64,000 nucleotides of DNA from SIG307 sp045596385. GTDB taxonomy: Bacteria > Bacillota > Clostridia > Lachnospirales > Lachnospiraceae. Below the pieces are notes generated by a model. The model did no database searches, had not been told where the DNA came from, and saw only the letters and a program-made list of their open reading frames with translations. Below, piece by piece: positions 1 through 7,641 of this stretch. The stretch's first letter is position 1; the number at the start of each line of letters is the position of its first letter. The stretch spans positions 41,235 to 105,234 of the forward strand of contig JAZOCC010000035.1 of assembly GCA_045596385.1 (NCBI GenBank). Direction: 5' to 3'. A program made the translations under genes and the position numbers.

Positions 1-10
1 CTGCTCCCAT
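1..10 (-). CDS. Start of a gene cut by the left edge (probable M56 peptidase partner of the BlaI-type repressor)
   Basis: An ATG at 10-8 on the minus strand lies three bases after the repressor stop codon and is preceded by a GAGGAG ribosome binding site about six bases away. Only three codons (Met-Gly-Ala) are inside the window. The other complete repressor operons in this window (29251-29661 and 34296-34661) are each followed immediately by an M56/BlaR1-like peptidase, so the same is inferred here. The sequence itself shows only a translation start. Confidence 0.4.
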
Positions 11-13
11 ATC

Positions 14-379
14 CTACTCCTCCTCATATTCCGCTACCATACGCCGCAGCTCGTCAACCTCCGCTTTTGATAACTTTCCTCTTCTGGAGGTAAACGCCGC
101 CAGAAAGGCCGGCAGAGACCCTGCAAAGGTGTCCTGTACAAACTGTTCGCTTTGCATTGCAAAGAACTCGTCACGCTTGATAATAGACGTCACGATACAG
201 TTATTATTTTCAAAGATTCCCTTGTCACAAAGACGCTTTAACACCGTATACGTCGTAGACTTCTTCCAGTCCAGTTTCTCTTCCGCCAAACGCACCAGTT
301 CTCTGGAATGTACCGGCTCCATCTCCCAGATCATATCGGCAAATTGCGATTCCACCGCACCCATTTGTAATTCTGCCAT
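14..379 (-). CDS. BlaI/MecI/CopY-family transcriptional repressor
   Basis: This 121-residue protein has the BlaI/MecI layout: an N-terminal winged helix (about residues 8-75, including the WKKSTTYTVLKRL recognition segment and a GIF wing) and a C-terminal helical dimerisation segment (about 80-121). Members repress their own operon and are cleaved after an M56 sensor peptidase detects a signal such as beta-lactam or copper. A TAAGGAGGG ribosome binding site supports the start. Two copies of ACATCATGT lie over the promoter just upstream, consistent with autorepression. It is closely similar in length and sequence to the repressor at 34296-34661. The family call is firm; the inducing signal is unknown. 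Confidence 0.9.
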   Translation of the reverse strand: MAELQMGAVESQFADMIWEMEPVHSRELVRLAEEKLDWKKSTTYTVLKRLCDKGIFENNNCIVTSIIKRDEFFAMQSEQFVQDTFAGSLPAFLAAFTSRRGKLSKAEVDELRRMVAEYEEE

Positions 380-398
380 AGATAACCCTCCTTACTCG

Positions 399-449
399 AC
401 ATCATGTAGATTGCAATTCCAGTCTACATCATGTGGAGTGTTTTGTCAA
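399..449 (-). promoter_or_regulatory. Promoter and double operator of the BlaI-type gene
   Basis: On the minus strand, TTGACA (449-444), a 17-base gap and TAGACT (426-421) form a sigma-A-like promoter. Two copies of the palindrome ACATCATGT at 399-407 and 426-434 are centred 27 bases apart, and together make a 12-base inverted repeat with one mismatch. One copy overlaps the -10 box and its flank, so a bound repressor would block RNA polymerase. The dyads resemble the TACA/TGTA boxes known for BlaI. Confidence 0.7.
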
Positions 450-486
450 GCAGTAATTCCATTTTTTCTGAATATCTTTCACAACA

Positions 487-545
487 AAAAAGAACCGTCA
501 TAGCAGGCACTTACCGCTTTAAATTTGCCCCTTGACCGTTCTTTT
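487..545 (-). terminator. Terminator of the two-component operon
   Basis: Arms AGAACGGTCA and TGACGGTTCT (one mismatch, about 30-base loop) are followed on the minus strand by a run of T. It sits about 50 bases past the stop of the gene at 594. Confidence 0.6.
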
Positions 546-593
546 ATGATATAAGATGTTTTAATTGTCACTGTGCCGTTCCTGCAAAATCGC

Positions 594-971
594 TTACTTC
601 AGTAGTTCATCTGTTATGCGCAAAATCTCCGGCGCGATTTTCTCCCGCTCTTTTTTTGTTACCTGCATATACACCGGATACGCCAGAGATAACACTGCCA
701 GTCCTACAATTCCTATGACAATCCCCGGTATAAACCAAGTGTTTTGCCACACCAGAACACAACACATTCCCACGCCGAGAATCAGGGTTCCGATAACACC
801 AAGGACAATCGACAACATCGTTCCTTTCTTTGCTACAGTCTCATCCAAACGACGCAAATACGCCATTTTATCTTCCTGCGGTGCTTCGTATTTGCTGCGA
901 ATGCGCTTGATTTCTTCCTGCTGCTTTGCGGAATAAGAATACTGAAATCCTTCCGTTTGTTTCTGTTCCAT
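594..971 (-). CDS. Small two-helix membrane protein, unknown function
   Basis: I do not recognise a named family. The 125 residues comprise a charged N-terminal half (1-48) with an IRSKY segment, two hydrophobic segments (about 53-75 and 80-100) and a charged C-terminal helix. It is a paralogue of the protein at 4173-4538: both share IRS.Y, a spaced Lys/Leu/Asp pattern, a PG.(I)IG.(I/V)G loop and a YP.Y segment. It is the last gene of an operon with a response regulator, a histidine kinase and an eight-helix membrane protein, seven bases after the preceding gene, so it may be part of that system's sensing or output. An AGGAG site precedes the ATG. Confidence 0.6.
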   Translation of the reverse strand: MEQKQTEGFQYSYSAKQQEEIKRIRSKYEAPQEDKMAYLRRLDETVAKKGTMLSIVLGVIGTLILGVGMCCVLVWQNTWFIPGIVIGIVGLAVLSLAYPVYMQVTKKEREKIAPEILRITDELLK

Positions 972-977
972 TTTAAT

Positions 978-1901
978 TTACTCCTTCTGTTCTTTCGTTC
1001 TTATCATTTTCATTTCTTTTGCGGACCGTACAATCATAAAGCTTGACATGAGAACCACTGCCACACTGACACCTCCGCCGGTAGCAGCAATCAGAATCCG
1101 CTTTTCCGTCTCTGCCATTTCGGCACCGAATTCCGATAACATGGCAGTTTCCAAAGAAAGCATGGAAACCAGTGCCGCCGACAGTGCAATAATTTTTGCC
1201 GTCAGCATCACCGGACTGTTGTATTTTCTGTATTTTACCACATTTACGATGGCGTATACCGTAATGTAAAAGGTGTACAACGCCACCACATAAATCAGGA
1301 TTCCGTGATAAAAGAATCCTTTTTCTTCATACAATATCATCAGAACCGCTCCGGAAAGTACGATGTTCACCAGCAATAAAATCGATGAACACAAAACAGC
1401 CCGGTGCAGTTCTCCCATGCGGTTACTTCCGATTTCATGCTTTGCCTTGTACCGTAGCAGTAAAAACCGCATCAAAGCCAGAATACCGTAATAAGCTGCC
1501 AAAATCACGAACCACATGGAATCGTAGAAAAAGTACATGACCGCATTCGCAATTACATACAGTATGTTAATCCCCAGTGTAGCATACAAAGACAGCTGAT
1601 TTTTAAATACCGCATCCGTCATAAGCCGATTGCCGTATGGATTGCTGTAAAGCCACGCTTTTGCTCGTTTGTACGTTTTCGGAAAAGTAGTTCCGCAGGC
1701 AAGTGAAAGTACAGAAATGGTATAAAAAGATACCACATACACCACATATGCCACCGGATGGGTTTCCAAATGCTTTACAAATACCGCCACCAAAGCCACA
1801 GCGCATACCACCGTTAAAAGCAGGATTATCCAGACCGGCGGAAACAACCATTTCTTCCAAGATTTATTAACTTCTTTCCTATCGTTATTTGTCTGTCTCA
1901 T
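978..1901 (-). CDS. Polytopic membrane protein in two-component operon
   Basis: The protein has about 307 residues and roughly eight predicted transmembrane segments, beginning after a basic N-terminus. It resembles no named family that I can confirm. It follows the histidine kinase directly; an ATG overlaps the kinase stop, but the second ATG (used here) has better spacing from the AAGGA site. Membrane proteins in this position next to kinases often act in sensing or transport, but nothing in the sequence fixes the role. The C-terminus is charged and cytoplasmic-looking. Confidence 0.6.
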   Translation of the reverse strand: MRQTNNDRKEVNKSWKKWLFPPVWIILLLTVVCAVALVAVFVKHLETHPVAYVVYVVSFYTISVLSLACGTTFPKTYKRAKAWLYSNPYGNRLMTDAVFKNQLSLYATLGINILYVIANAVMYFFYDSMWFVILAAYYGILALMRFLLLRYKAKHEIGSNRMGELHRAVLCSSILLLVNIVLSGAVLMILYEEKGFFYHGILIYVVALYTFYITVYAIVNVVKYRKYNSPVMLTAKIIALSAALVSMLSLETAMLSEFGAEMAETEKRILIAATGGGVSVAVVLMSSFMIVRSAKEMKMIRTKEQKE

Positions 1902-1903
1902 AA

Positions 1904-2977
1904 TCATTCCTTCGGTATTTTTACCGTAAATTCCGTACCCTGTCCCGGTGTGCTGTTTACCCGGATTTCGCCCTGCATTATGTCAATGACACGTTTCACA
2001 AGGGCAAGTCCGAGACCGTTTCCTTCCGTGGCATGAGACGTATCTCCCTGATAAAACTTATCAAAAATATGAGCTCCCACCTCCGGTGACATACCGCAAC
2101 CGGTATCAGCCACCGTTACGATGGCATGATGCTCCGTTGTTTTCAGCTTTAAAGACACCGTTCCGCCGTCTTCTGTAAACTTAAAGGCATTGGAAAGCAG
2201 ATTGTTCCAAACTAACGTCAGCAACTCCTGATCTGCCGTTACCGCAACTCCTTCTTCCAAGTCCGTATCAATTTCGATATTCCGCCGTTCCCAGACATCC
2301 TCGAACTGAAGCAAACATTCACATAACTGTTCGCTTAAATCGTACTGCGTTGCCTTTGGATAAATCTGCTGGTTTTCCAGGCGGTTCAGCTTTAACATAT
2401 TGGTCATCATACTTGCCAGCCGTCTGGCACCGTCGGTGACACCCTTGGCATATTCCAGTCGCTGTTCCTCGGTCAGCTCCGGTGTTTGCAACAAGGTCCC
2501 GAAATTTTGCATTACGGCAAGCGGAGTCTTCATCTCATGAGAAACATTTGCCACAAAATCCGTTCGTAAGGTTTCCACACCGGAAAGCTCCTCCGCCATT
2601 TGATTAAAGCATCGGATAATTTCATTAAACTTCTCTCCGCCGCCAAAGCCTTTGATTGGTTTGATTCGTACAGAAAAGTCCCCTTGCATCATCTGCTCCG
2701 CCGCTTTTGTGATCTTACGAACCGGACGGTCCACCGTAATCTTTCTCCGTATCGCATCAATCACGGCAAATAATATACTGAGGGCCACCACATTGATAAA
2801 CGTTAATTTCGCCGCAGCACTGATATTTTCACTACTTAATGCCAACCCCATAGTTTCAGACATAATTCTGATAAACAGGATTAAACAACAGGTAATCGGG
2901 AACGCCACAACAAGGAAAAACAAGGCATACCGGCTCACTGCTTTTAATGTCTTCGGAACTTGTGTTTCCTTTCTCAT
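1904..2977 (-). CDS. Sensor histidine kinase, HAMP-HisKA-HATPase
   Basis: This 357-residue membrane kinase has two transmembrane segments (about 16-38 and 57-75) enclosing a very short extracellular loop, a HAMP linker (about 76-130), a HisKA domain with the phosphoacceptor in NVSHEMKTPL (His147), and a HATPase_c domain with N box (NNLLSNAFKFTE), G1 box (DTGCGM) and G2 box (GNGLGLALVK). It autophosphorylates and passes phosphate to the regulator encoded just upstream, with a four-base ATGA overlap. The short external loop (about 20 residues) suggests intramembrane sensing or signalling through the membrane partner at 978-1901. Confidence 0.93.
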   Translation of the reverse strand: MRKETQVPKTLKAVSRYALFFLVVAFPITCCLILFIRIMSETMGLALSSENISAAAKLTFINVVALSILFAVIDAIRRKITVDRPVRKITKAAEQMMQGDFSVRIKPIKGFGGGEKFNEIIRCFNQMAEELSGVETLRTDFVANVSHEMKTPLAVMQNFGTLLQTPELTEEQRLEYAKGVTDGARRLASMMTNMLKLNRLENQQIYPKATQYDLSEQLCECLLQFEDVWERRNIEIDTDLEEGVAVTADQELLTLVWNNLLSNAFKFTEDGGTVSLKLKTTEHHAIVTVADTGCGMSPEVGAHIFDKFYQGDTSHATEGNGLGLALVKRVIDIMQGEIRVNSTPGQGTEFTVKIPKE

Positions 2978-3645
2978 TTCATCACCGCCTTATACCCGAG
3001 ACCGTGTACCGTCACAATCTCAAAATCCTTGCAATTTGCCAGCTTTCCGCGAAGTTTTGTCATATACACGTCCACCGCCCGCGGTGTCGTCTCTGTATCC
3101 ACATCCCAGAACTCATCCATGAGCTGCATTCTGGTAAAGGTCTTCTTCGGATAAGACAAAAGTTTATATAAAATACTGAATTCCCGATTGGTCATGGAGA
3201 TTTCCTCGTCATTTAAGTATGCCGTATGCTCATCCGCATCCATGACAAAGCTTCCGATTTCAAGCTTTCTGCTGGCTGCAATCTTGGCTCGGCGAAGGAG
3301 CGCTCCGATGCGCAGGAACAGCTCATCCAAATCAATCGGCTTTACCATGTAATCGTCCACACCGATACGGAAGCCCCGTTGCTTTGACGCCATATCGTCC
3401 CTTGCGGTCATAAACAAAATCGGAATATTCTCGTTCTGGGTCCGTACGGTTCTGGCAAGTTCAAACCCGTCCGTTCCCGGCATCATAATATCCGAAATAA
3501 TCAGGTCAAACACCGTCTCGTACAACGCATCATAAGCTTCATTGGCACTCAAACACCCCACAGCCTCATATCCGCTGTGATTTAAAAAGGAGCAGACCGT
3601 CTTATTTAAATCCTTATCATCCTCTACCACCAAAATCTTAAACAT
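2974..3645 (-). CDS. OmpR/PhoB-family response regulator
   Basis: The 223 residues comprise a receiver domain (1-115) with acidic pocket Glu8-Asp9, phosphoacceptor Asp52 in SDIMMPG, Thr80 and Lys102, and a C-terminal winged-helix domain (about 130-222) ending in the typical VHGLGYKAV segment. It is the first gene of a four-gene operon with its kinase and two membrane proteins. An ACGGAGGAA site lies before the ATG. Target genes are not visible; the other operon members are the obvious candidates. Confidence 0.93.
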   Translation of the reverse strand: MFKILVVEDDKDLNKTVCSFLNHSGYEAVGCLSANEAYDALYETVFDLIISDIMMPGTDGFELARTVRTQNENIPILFMTARDDMASKQRGFRIGVDDYMVKPIDLDELFLRIGALLRRAKIAASRKLEIGSFVMDADEHTAYLNDEEISMTNREFSILYKLLSYPKKTFTRMQLMDEFWDVDTETTPRAVDVYMTKLRGKLANCKDFEIVTVHGLGYKAVMK

Positions 3646-3693
3646 GGGAGTTCCTCCGTTTCTTAAGATAACTGCATGATTGTCCTTACAAAT

Positions 3694-3702
3694 ATCATAC
3701 CA
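3694..3702 (-). promoter_or_regulatory. Extended -10 promoter of the two-component operon
   Basis: TGGTATGAT on the minus strand fits an extended -10 box about 50 bases before the regulator ATG. I see no good -35 hexamer at the normal distance, which would fit activator dependence. Confidence 0.4.
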
Positions 3703-3772
3703 TAGAAATGTTAAAGTTTTGTTTCTGTTTTTGGTGATTTCTTATGATTTTATAACATCGGAGCAAAAACAT

Positions 3773-3798
3773 AGCGAGATGTCCCGGGACCTCTCGCT
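3773..3798 (-). terminator. Terminator after the helical-repeat protein gene
   Basis: AGCGAGA and TCTCGCT arms enclose a further GTCCC/GGGAC stem. On the minus strand the hairpin is followed by TATGTTTTTG. On the plus strand it is also followed by T-rich sequence, so it may act in both directions. Confidence 0.65.
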
Positions 3799-3870
3799 TA
3801 TATTTCTGTTTTTTATTGTTCTTATGTTTTGTCTTGCTTTAAATCGGTTTGTTTTGCTACCGGTTGTTGC

Positions 3871-4086
3871 TTACTTCTCACCGGAAAGTCTCTTCTTCGC
3901 TTCTTCTACCGTTTCTCCTTCCTTTGCAAAGAGCTTTTCTACGCATTTATCGGTTACCTTGTTAAAACCGTCTACGGCACCCTTTTCAATTTTTTTATAG
4001 CCGGATACCACACCGTTTTCAATCTTCTTATAACCTTCCACCACTGCATCTGCGATCTTTTCGTTTGCTTCTACTAATTTGGACAT
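3871..4086 (-). CDS. Small helical protein with tandem 11-residue repeats
   Basis: The 71-residue protein is highly charged, without a signal peptide or membrane segment. Residues about 15-47 form three consecutive 11-residue repeats (VVEGYKKIENG, VVSGYKKIEKG, AVDGFNKVTDK), a periodicity known from amphipathic lipid-associated or LEA-like helices. The C-terminus has a short conserved-looking EEAKKRLSG end. I cannot assign a function. It lies 86 bases after the membrane protein at 4173-4538 and probably shares its transcript. AAGGAGA precedes the ATG. Confidence 0.6.
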   Translation of the reverse strand: MSKLVEANEKIADAVVEGYKKIENGVVSGYKKIEKGAVDGFNKVTDKCVEKLFAKEGETVEEAKKRLSGEK

Positions 4087-4172
4087 TTTTATATTCTCCT
4101 TTTTAAATTAATGTTTATCTCTTATTTCTCGTTTGTTTACATGTTTTTAGAAATGTTTTTGTTATATTGATT

Positions 4173-4538
4173 TTATTCTTCCATCAACTTGTCGCTGAGT
4201 TTAATGATCTGCTCCGCATACTTTTCCTTGCGGGAACCGAGCATCTTCTTATACAGCGGATAATTCACCAGTGCCAGTCCCAACCCGATAACACCGATAA
4301 TCACGCCCGGCACCATGGCATCTCCCATACCGAGAGTCTCACCCAGTTCTGTCATTACAAGGCTCATACCGGTTCCCATAATGATGGCGCTGATAGTACC
4401 GAACGCATAAGCGAATACGTTTGCCGGCTGCTTTACCTTCTTGTCCAGTTCCTTTAACTCGTCCAGCTTCGTGGTTTCCTTCTCCGTATACTGGCTACGA
4501 ATCTTCTGTACTAAAAACTCCTGATCATTCTTGTTCAT
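4173..4538 (-). CDS. Small two-helix membrane protein, paralogue of 594-971
   Basis: About 121 residues, with a charged N-terminus (IRSQYTEKE), two hydrophobic segments (about 42-65 and 74-95) and a charged C-terminal helix. It shares the PG.IIG.IG loop and the YP.YKK segment with the protein at 594-971. The ATG chosen is eight bases after GGAGG; an upstream in-frame ATG has only about two bases of spacing and a still longer reading frame lacks a ribosome binding site. Function is unknown. It is followed by the 11-residue-repeat protein, suggesting a two-gene operon. Confidence 0.6.
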   Translation of the reverse strand: MNKNDQEFLVQKIRSQYTEKETTKLDELKELDKKVKQPANVFAYAFGTISAIIMGTGMSLVMTELGETLGMGDAMVPGVIIGVIGLGLALVNYPLYKKMLGSRKEKYAEQIIKLSDKLMEE

Positions 4539-4663
4539 TTTCATTTCCTCCGTTTTTTTGTGATATGTTTTGTTTACTTGTTGCTTTGTTTCATTTGATG
4601 AGTTCATTCTAACGGGGAGTTGTTGGAAAAAGTTTTAAGAAATGTTTCTGAAATATTAATTTA

Positions 4664-4692
4664 TTGCATTTTTCAAAAAGAAACGATATACT
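4664..4692 (+). promoter_or_regulatory. Promoter of the plus-strand membrane protein gene
   Basis: TTGCAT (4664-4669), a 17-base gap and TATACT (4687-4692) lie about 30 bases before the ATG at 4723. Confidence 0.7.
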
Positions 4693-4722
4693 TACTGTAT
4701 TAAAGATAGGGAGTGACACATT

Positions 4723-5196
4723 ATGAGCAATCTTAAGACATACGCTGAATCGAAAGGTCTGATGCCCTTTGGAGAAGATTACTTTTTCGGGAATCTGAAG
4801 GGGTATTCTTCCACGCTTTTTGTGAATCCGGCAGGAAAACAATTAACTATCCATACTTGTATTTCTGATGAGGAACAACAGGAAAAGCTACAGAAGTTTT
4901 TACAGACATCCGATGTAAAAGCAACACTTGCATGGTTGGGCTATACCCTCGCACCGGGACGTCGCGGAGCTGCAACATTACCGCTTTTATTTACCTCTAC
5001 TTTACTCAACCTGCTTGCAGGTACCAGAATCGCCGGTCTTGTCTGCGCCATATCCGGGAAAGCAATAGATATCGTTCAATTATTCGCGTATACCTTTATC
5101 GGGTTTATCCTGGGAGTCGTGATACTGCTTTTCATGCAACTTGTAGCATTTATGTTCCGTGACAAAGAAATGACGGGTGTGATAGATTTGGAATAA
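4723..5196 (+). CDS. Membrane protein of unknown function
   Basis: This is one of two protein genes on the plus strand. The 157 residues consist of a soluble N-terminal region (1-85), two hydrophobic segments (about 85-108 and 114-142) and a short charged tail. No family is recognised. A GGGAG site precedes the ATG and a clear promoter lies upstream, so it is probably expressed alone. It is convergent with the gene at 5281-6135 and shares a terminator with it. Confidence 0.6.
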   Translation: MSNLKTYAESKGLMPFGEDYFFGNLKGYSSTLFVNPAGKQLTIHTCISDEEQQEKLQKFLQTSDVKATLAWLGYTLAPGRRGAATLPLLFTSTLLNLLAGTRIAGLVCAISGKAIDIVQLFAYTFIGFILGVVILLFMQLVAFMFRDKEMTGVIDLE

Positions 5197-5201
5197 AAAT
5201 C

Positions 5202-5247
5202 AAGAGAGCCACAGGGGGCTGCATATGCATAAGCCCATGGCTCTCTT
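5202..5247. terminator. Bidirectional terminator between convergent genes
   Basis: Perfect arms AAGAGAGCCA and TGGCTCTCTT with additional inner pairing (GGGCT with AGCCC). Minus-strand readout is followed by TTGATTTTTA; plus-strand readout has a weaker T-run. Confidence 0.75.
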
Positions 5248-5280
5248 ACTACGTACTAGATAATAATACAAATATTATTG

Positions 5281-6135
5281 TCAATCCTTCCGCCATTCCA
5301 TCCACCACTCTATCTCTTCATACCAATTCGTCTTTATCAAGCCCACATAAATATCATCATTGTATCTGTACAAATCGTCCTTTAAATAAAATTCATAGGG
5401 AATCTCTATAATATAGCATTTTCTTTCGGTATCTGCTTCATAAGTAAGCGCTTGTATATCCCCCTCGTTCACATAGGTAGCCGGGCAATAATCCTCCAAG
5501 TTGTCCTCATATAGAAAAATCTCTACTTGGATGAAGTCGAATTTCACACCTTCCCCTGGTACGTTAGATCCAAAATTATCTATCGTAAAATGCAAGTAGT
5601 TATTCATCAAGCCGTAATAATTATCTTGTTCATTTCTGGCATGTACATGCAAATAATCTTCTTTACCGATTATTTTTATCACAACATCCTTTACGATAGG
5701 ATTGTTTTTCAAATCAATTTTATTGATTTCATATGCCATGGTTTCGTTGCTCTTCTTAAATTTATTTGTTCCAACCTGTTCCTCGTAATAATTGGATAGT
5801 CCGTCTCCGTCAAAATCATCTCTATCTATGACATTGTTAAAGATAAATAAATTTATGTAATAAACAAGGATTGCGGTCAGTATTATCAATAAAACGTTGC
5901 GCCAAAATTTAAAATCAATCTCAGGTACTCTTTTTATCGCAAAAGAAACGATTACTGCAAACACAATATACCAAAAGATTCCGACGATTACAATAAAACC
6001 ATAAGGAATAAATCCACCACCGCTACCGCTTTCTCCGAAATATTCCAAATTAAAAAGAATAATACACTGACATGCAATGATGGTAACGATTGCGGAAACA
6101 ATATTGACGATTCTATTCAGGCGTTTGCTATTCAT
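5281..6135 (-). CDS. Membrane-anchored protein with a calcium-binding-like loop
   Basis: About 284 residues. Three hydrophobic segments in the first 110 residues (about 8-26, 36-60 and 76-98) precede an extracytoplasmic-looking domain. A DRDDFDGDGLSNYYE segment at about residues 105-120 matches the Asp-rich loop of EF-hand or thrombospondin-type-3 repeats; the remaining 165 residues are rich in Asn, Tyr and Asp. The start chosen is nine bases after GGGAG; two upstream ATGs are worse placed. Function is unknown; a surface or envelope role is inferred. It is monocistronic between a terminator-linked promoter and a shared terminator. Confidence 0.65.
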   Translation of the reverse strand: MNSKRLNRIVNIVSAIVTIIACQCIILFNLEYFGESGSGGGFIPYGFIVIVGIFWYIVFAVIVSFAIKRVPEIDFKFWRNVLLIILTAILVYYINLFIFNNVIDRDDFDGDGLSNYYEEQVGTNKFKKSNETMAYEINKIDLKNNPIVKDVVIKIIGKEDYLHVHARNEQDNYYGLMNNYLHFTIDNFGSNVPGEGVKFDFIQVEIFLYEDNLEDYCPATYVNEGDIQALTYEADTERKCYIIEIPYEFYLKDDLYRYNDDIYVGLIKTNWYEEIEWWMEWRKD

Positions 6136-6179
6136 ATGTGTCATCTCCCTACCAAACTTTCTTTTTATGTACAAAACAG

Positions 6180-6185
6180 ATTATA
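6180..6185 (-). promoter_or_regulatory. -10 box of the 5281-6135 gene, directly after an upstream terminator
   Basis: TATAAT on the minus strand is preceded by TGG (extended -10). It lies eight bases past the terminator hairpin at 6193-6220, so any -35 contact falls inside that hairpin. Confidence 0.5.
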
Positions 6186-6192
6186 CCACAAA

Positions 6193-6220
6193 ACTGCCGC
6201 ATGCAAAAGCACACGGCAGT
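6193..6220 (-). terminator. Terminator of the aminotransferase gene
   Basis: ACTGCCG and CGGCAGT arms with a 14-base loop, followed on the minus strand by TTTTG, 20 bases past the stop codon. Confidence 0.65.
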
Positions 6221-6240
6221 CTGAAATTCTCAATATGAAA

Positions 6241-7440
6241 TTACTGTACATCCTTAATAAACTGCTCGATTCTGTCTAAGCCCTTCTTAATCTGCTCCAT
6301 GGAAATTGCATAGGACAGACGGATGTGATCGTCAAAACCGAAGTCTGCACACGGAATTACCGCAGTCATGTAATCCTCGATGAGAATCTTCGCAAGCTTG
6401 CCGACATCCGCAATCTTCTCGCCCTTGTAGGACTTCTCTAAAAGCTTGCTGACATCGATAAATACGTAGAACGCACCAAGTGGCTTTAAGGCATCTACCA
6501 GGTCCATCTTTGCCACGCGCTCGTACATGTAAATACGACGCTTATCGAACTCCTTGTTCATCTCCTGTACCGTATCCTGCGGTCCGAGAAGTGCTTCTAC
6601 GGTTGCCTTCTGGGCAATGGAGTTCGGGTTGGAGGTCTGATGGCTCTGTACACTGCCCATGAGCTTTGCAATCTCAGCAGAGGAACCGGTGTAACCGATT
6701 CTCCAACCGGTCATCGCGTAGCTCTTTGCCACACCGCTACAGGTAATAGTTCTCTTATAAATCTCCTCGTTTAAGGAAGCGATGCTGACAGCCTCGTATC
6801 CCTCGTAAATGAGGTTTTCATACATTTCGTCGGCTACACAGTAGATGTCCTTCTCTACGATAACCTTTGCAAGCGCCTCAAGCTCCTCGCGGGTATAAAT
6901 CATACCGGTCGGGTTATTCGGGGTGTTAAGTACCACTGCCTTGGTGTTCTCGGTGCATGCTGCAGCCAGCTGCTCTGCGGTCATCTTGTAGCCCTGCTCC
7001 TTACCGCAACGAACGATTACCGGTACGCCGTCCGCAAGACGAACGATTTCCGGATAGCTCAACCAGAACGGTGCCGGGATAATTACCTCATCTCCCGGAT
7101 TTAAAATAGCGGAAAAAATATTAGTTAAAGAATGCTTACCTCCGTTACTTACCACAATCTGATTCGGTTCGTAGTGAAGCTTATTGAAACTCTCGAACTT
7201 CTTACAGATTGCCTGCTTTAACTCCACTGTACCTGCCGCTGGAGTATACTTGGTGAAACCGGCATGAATCGCACTGATTGCGGCATCGCAGATATTTGCC
7301 GGGGTATTGAAATCCGGCTCGCCTGCGCCAAAGCCTACAACATCCAGGCCCTTTGCCTTTAATTCATTAGCCTTTGCGGTAATTGCAAGTGTGGAAGAAG
7401 GCTTTACAGCCTGCGCTTTTTTCGATAACGTAAGTGCCAT
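6241..7440 (-). CDS. Pyridoxal-phosphate aminotransferase, aspartate aminotransferase type (class I, AspB-like)
   Basis: The 399-residue enzyme has the fold-type I aminotransferase signature: GAGEPDFNTP near the N-terminus, NNPTG (175-179), Asp204 and Tyr207 for the cofactor ring, and the Schiff-base lysine Lys239 in SGVAKSYAMTGWRIGY with Arg247. This subgroup usually moves the amino group between aspartate and 2-oxoglutarate in the cytoplasm. The length is normal for AspB. An AAGGAGAG site precedes the ATG. It appears monocistronic with its own terminator. Related enzymes can act on other amino acids, so substrate preference is not certain. Confidence 0.88.
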   Translation of the reverse strand: MALTLSKKAQAVKPSSTLAITAKANELKAKGLDVVGFGAGEPDFNTPANICDAAISAIHAGFTKYTPAAGTVELKQAICKKFESFNKLHYEPNQIVVSNGGKHSLTNIFSAILNPGDEVIIPAPFWLSYPEIVRLADGVPVIVRCGKEQGYKMTAEQLAAACTENTKAVVLNTPNNPTGMIYTREELEALAKVIVEKDIYCVADEMYENLIYEGYEAVSIASLNEEIYKRTITCSGVAKSYAMTGWRIGYTGSSAEIAKLMGSVQSHQTSNPNSIAQKATVEALLGPQDTVQEMNKEFDKRRIYMYERVAKMDLVDALKPLGAFYVFIDVSKLLEKSYKGEKIADVGKLAKILIEDYMTAVIPCADFGFDDHIRLSYAISMEQIKKGLDRIEQFIKDVQ

Positions 7441-7590
7441 ATCTTATCTCTCCTTCAAAGTTCTGCGCAAATGTATCATTGTATACAATCGCACAGAGTA
7501 TTCTTATGTATTGTAATATATGCCATTGGAAAATGCAAGCATTTTTTTGTAAAAGTATCAAAAATAGATTGAGTATATGGAATTCTATGA

Positions 7591-7641
7591 AAAGCCGATG
7601 AGAACTATATCGTTTTTCTACGTATATCTCTCATAAGCTTT
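7591..7641 (-). terminator. Possible terminator of the DUF6273 gene
   Basis: An interrupted stem (AAAGC and ATGAGA pairing with TCTCAT and GCTTT) starts at the stop codon and is followed on the minus strand by TTTTCAT. The loop is long and AT-rich, so confidence is limited. Confidence 0.35.
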
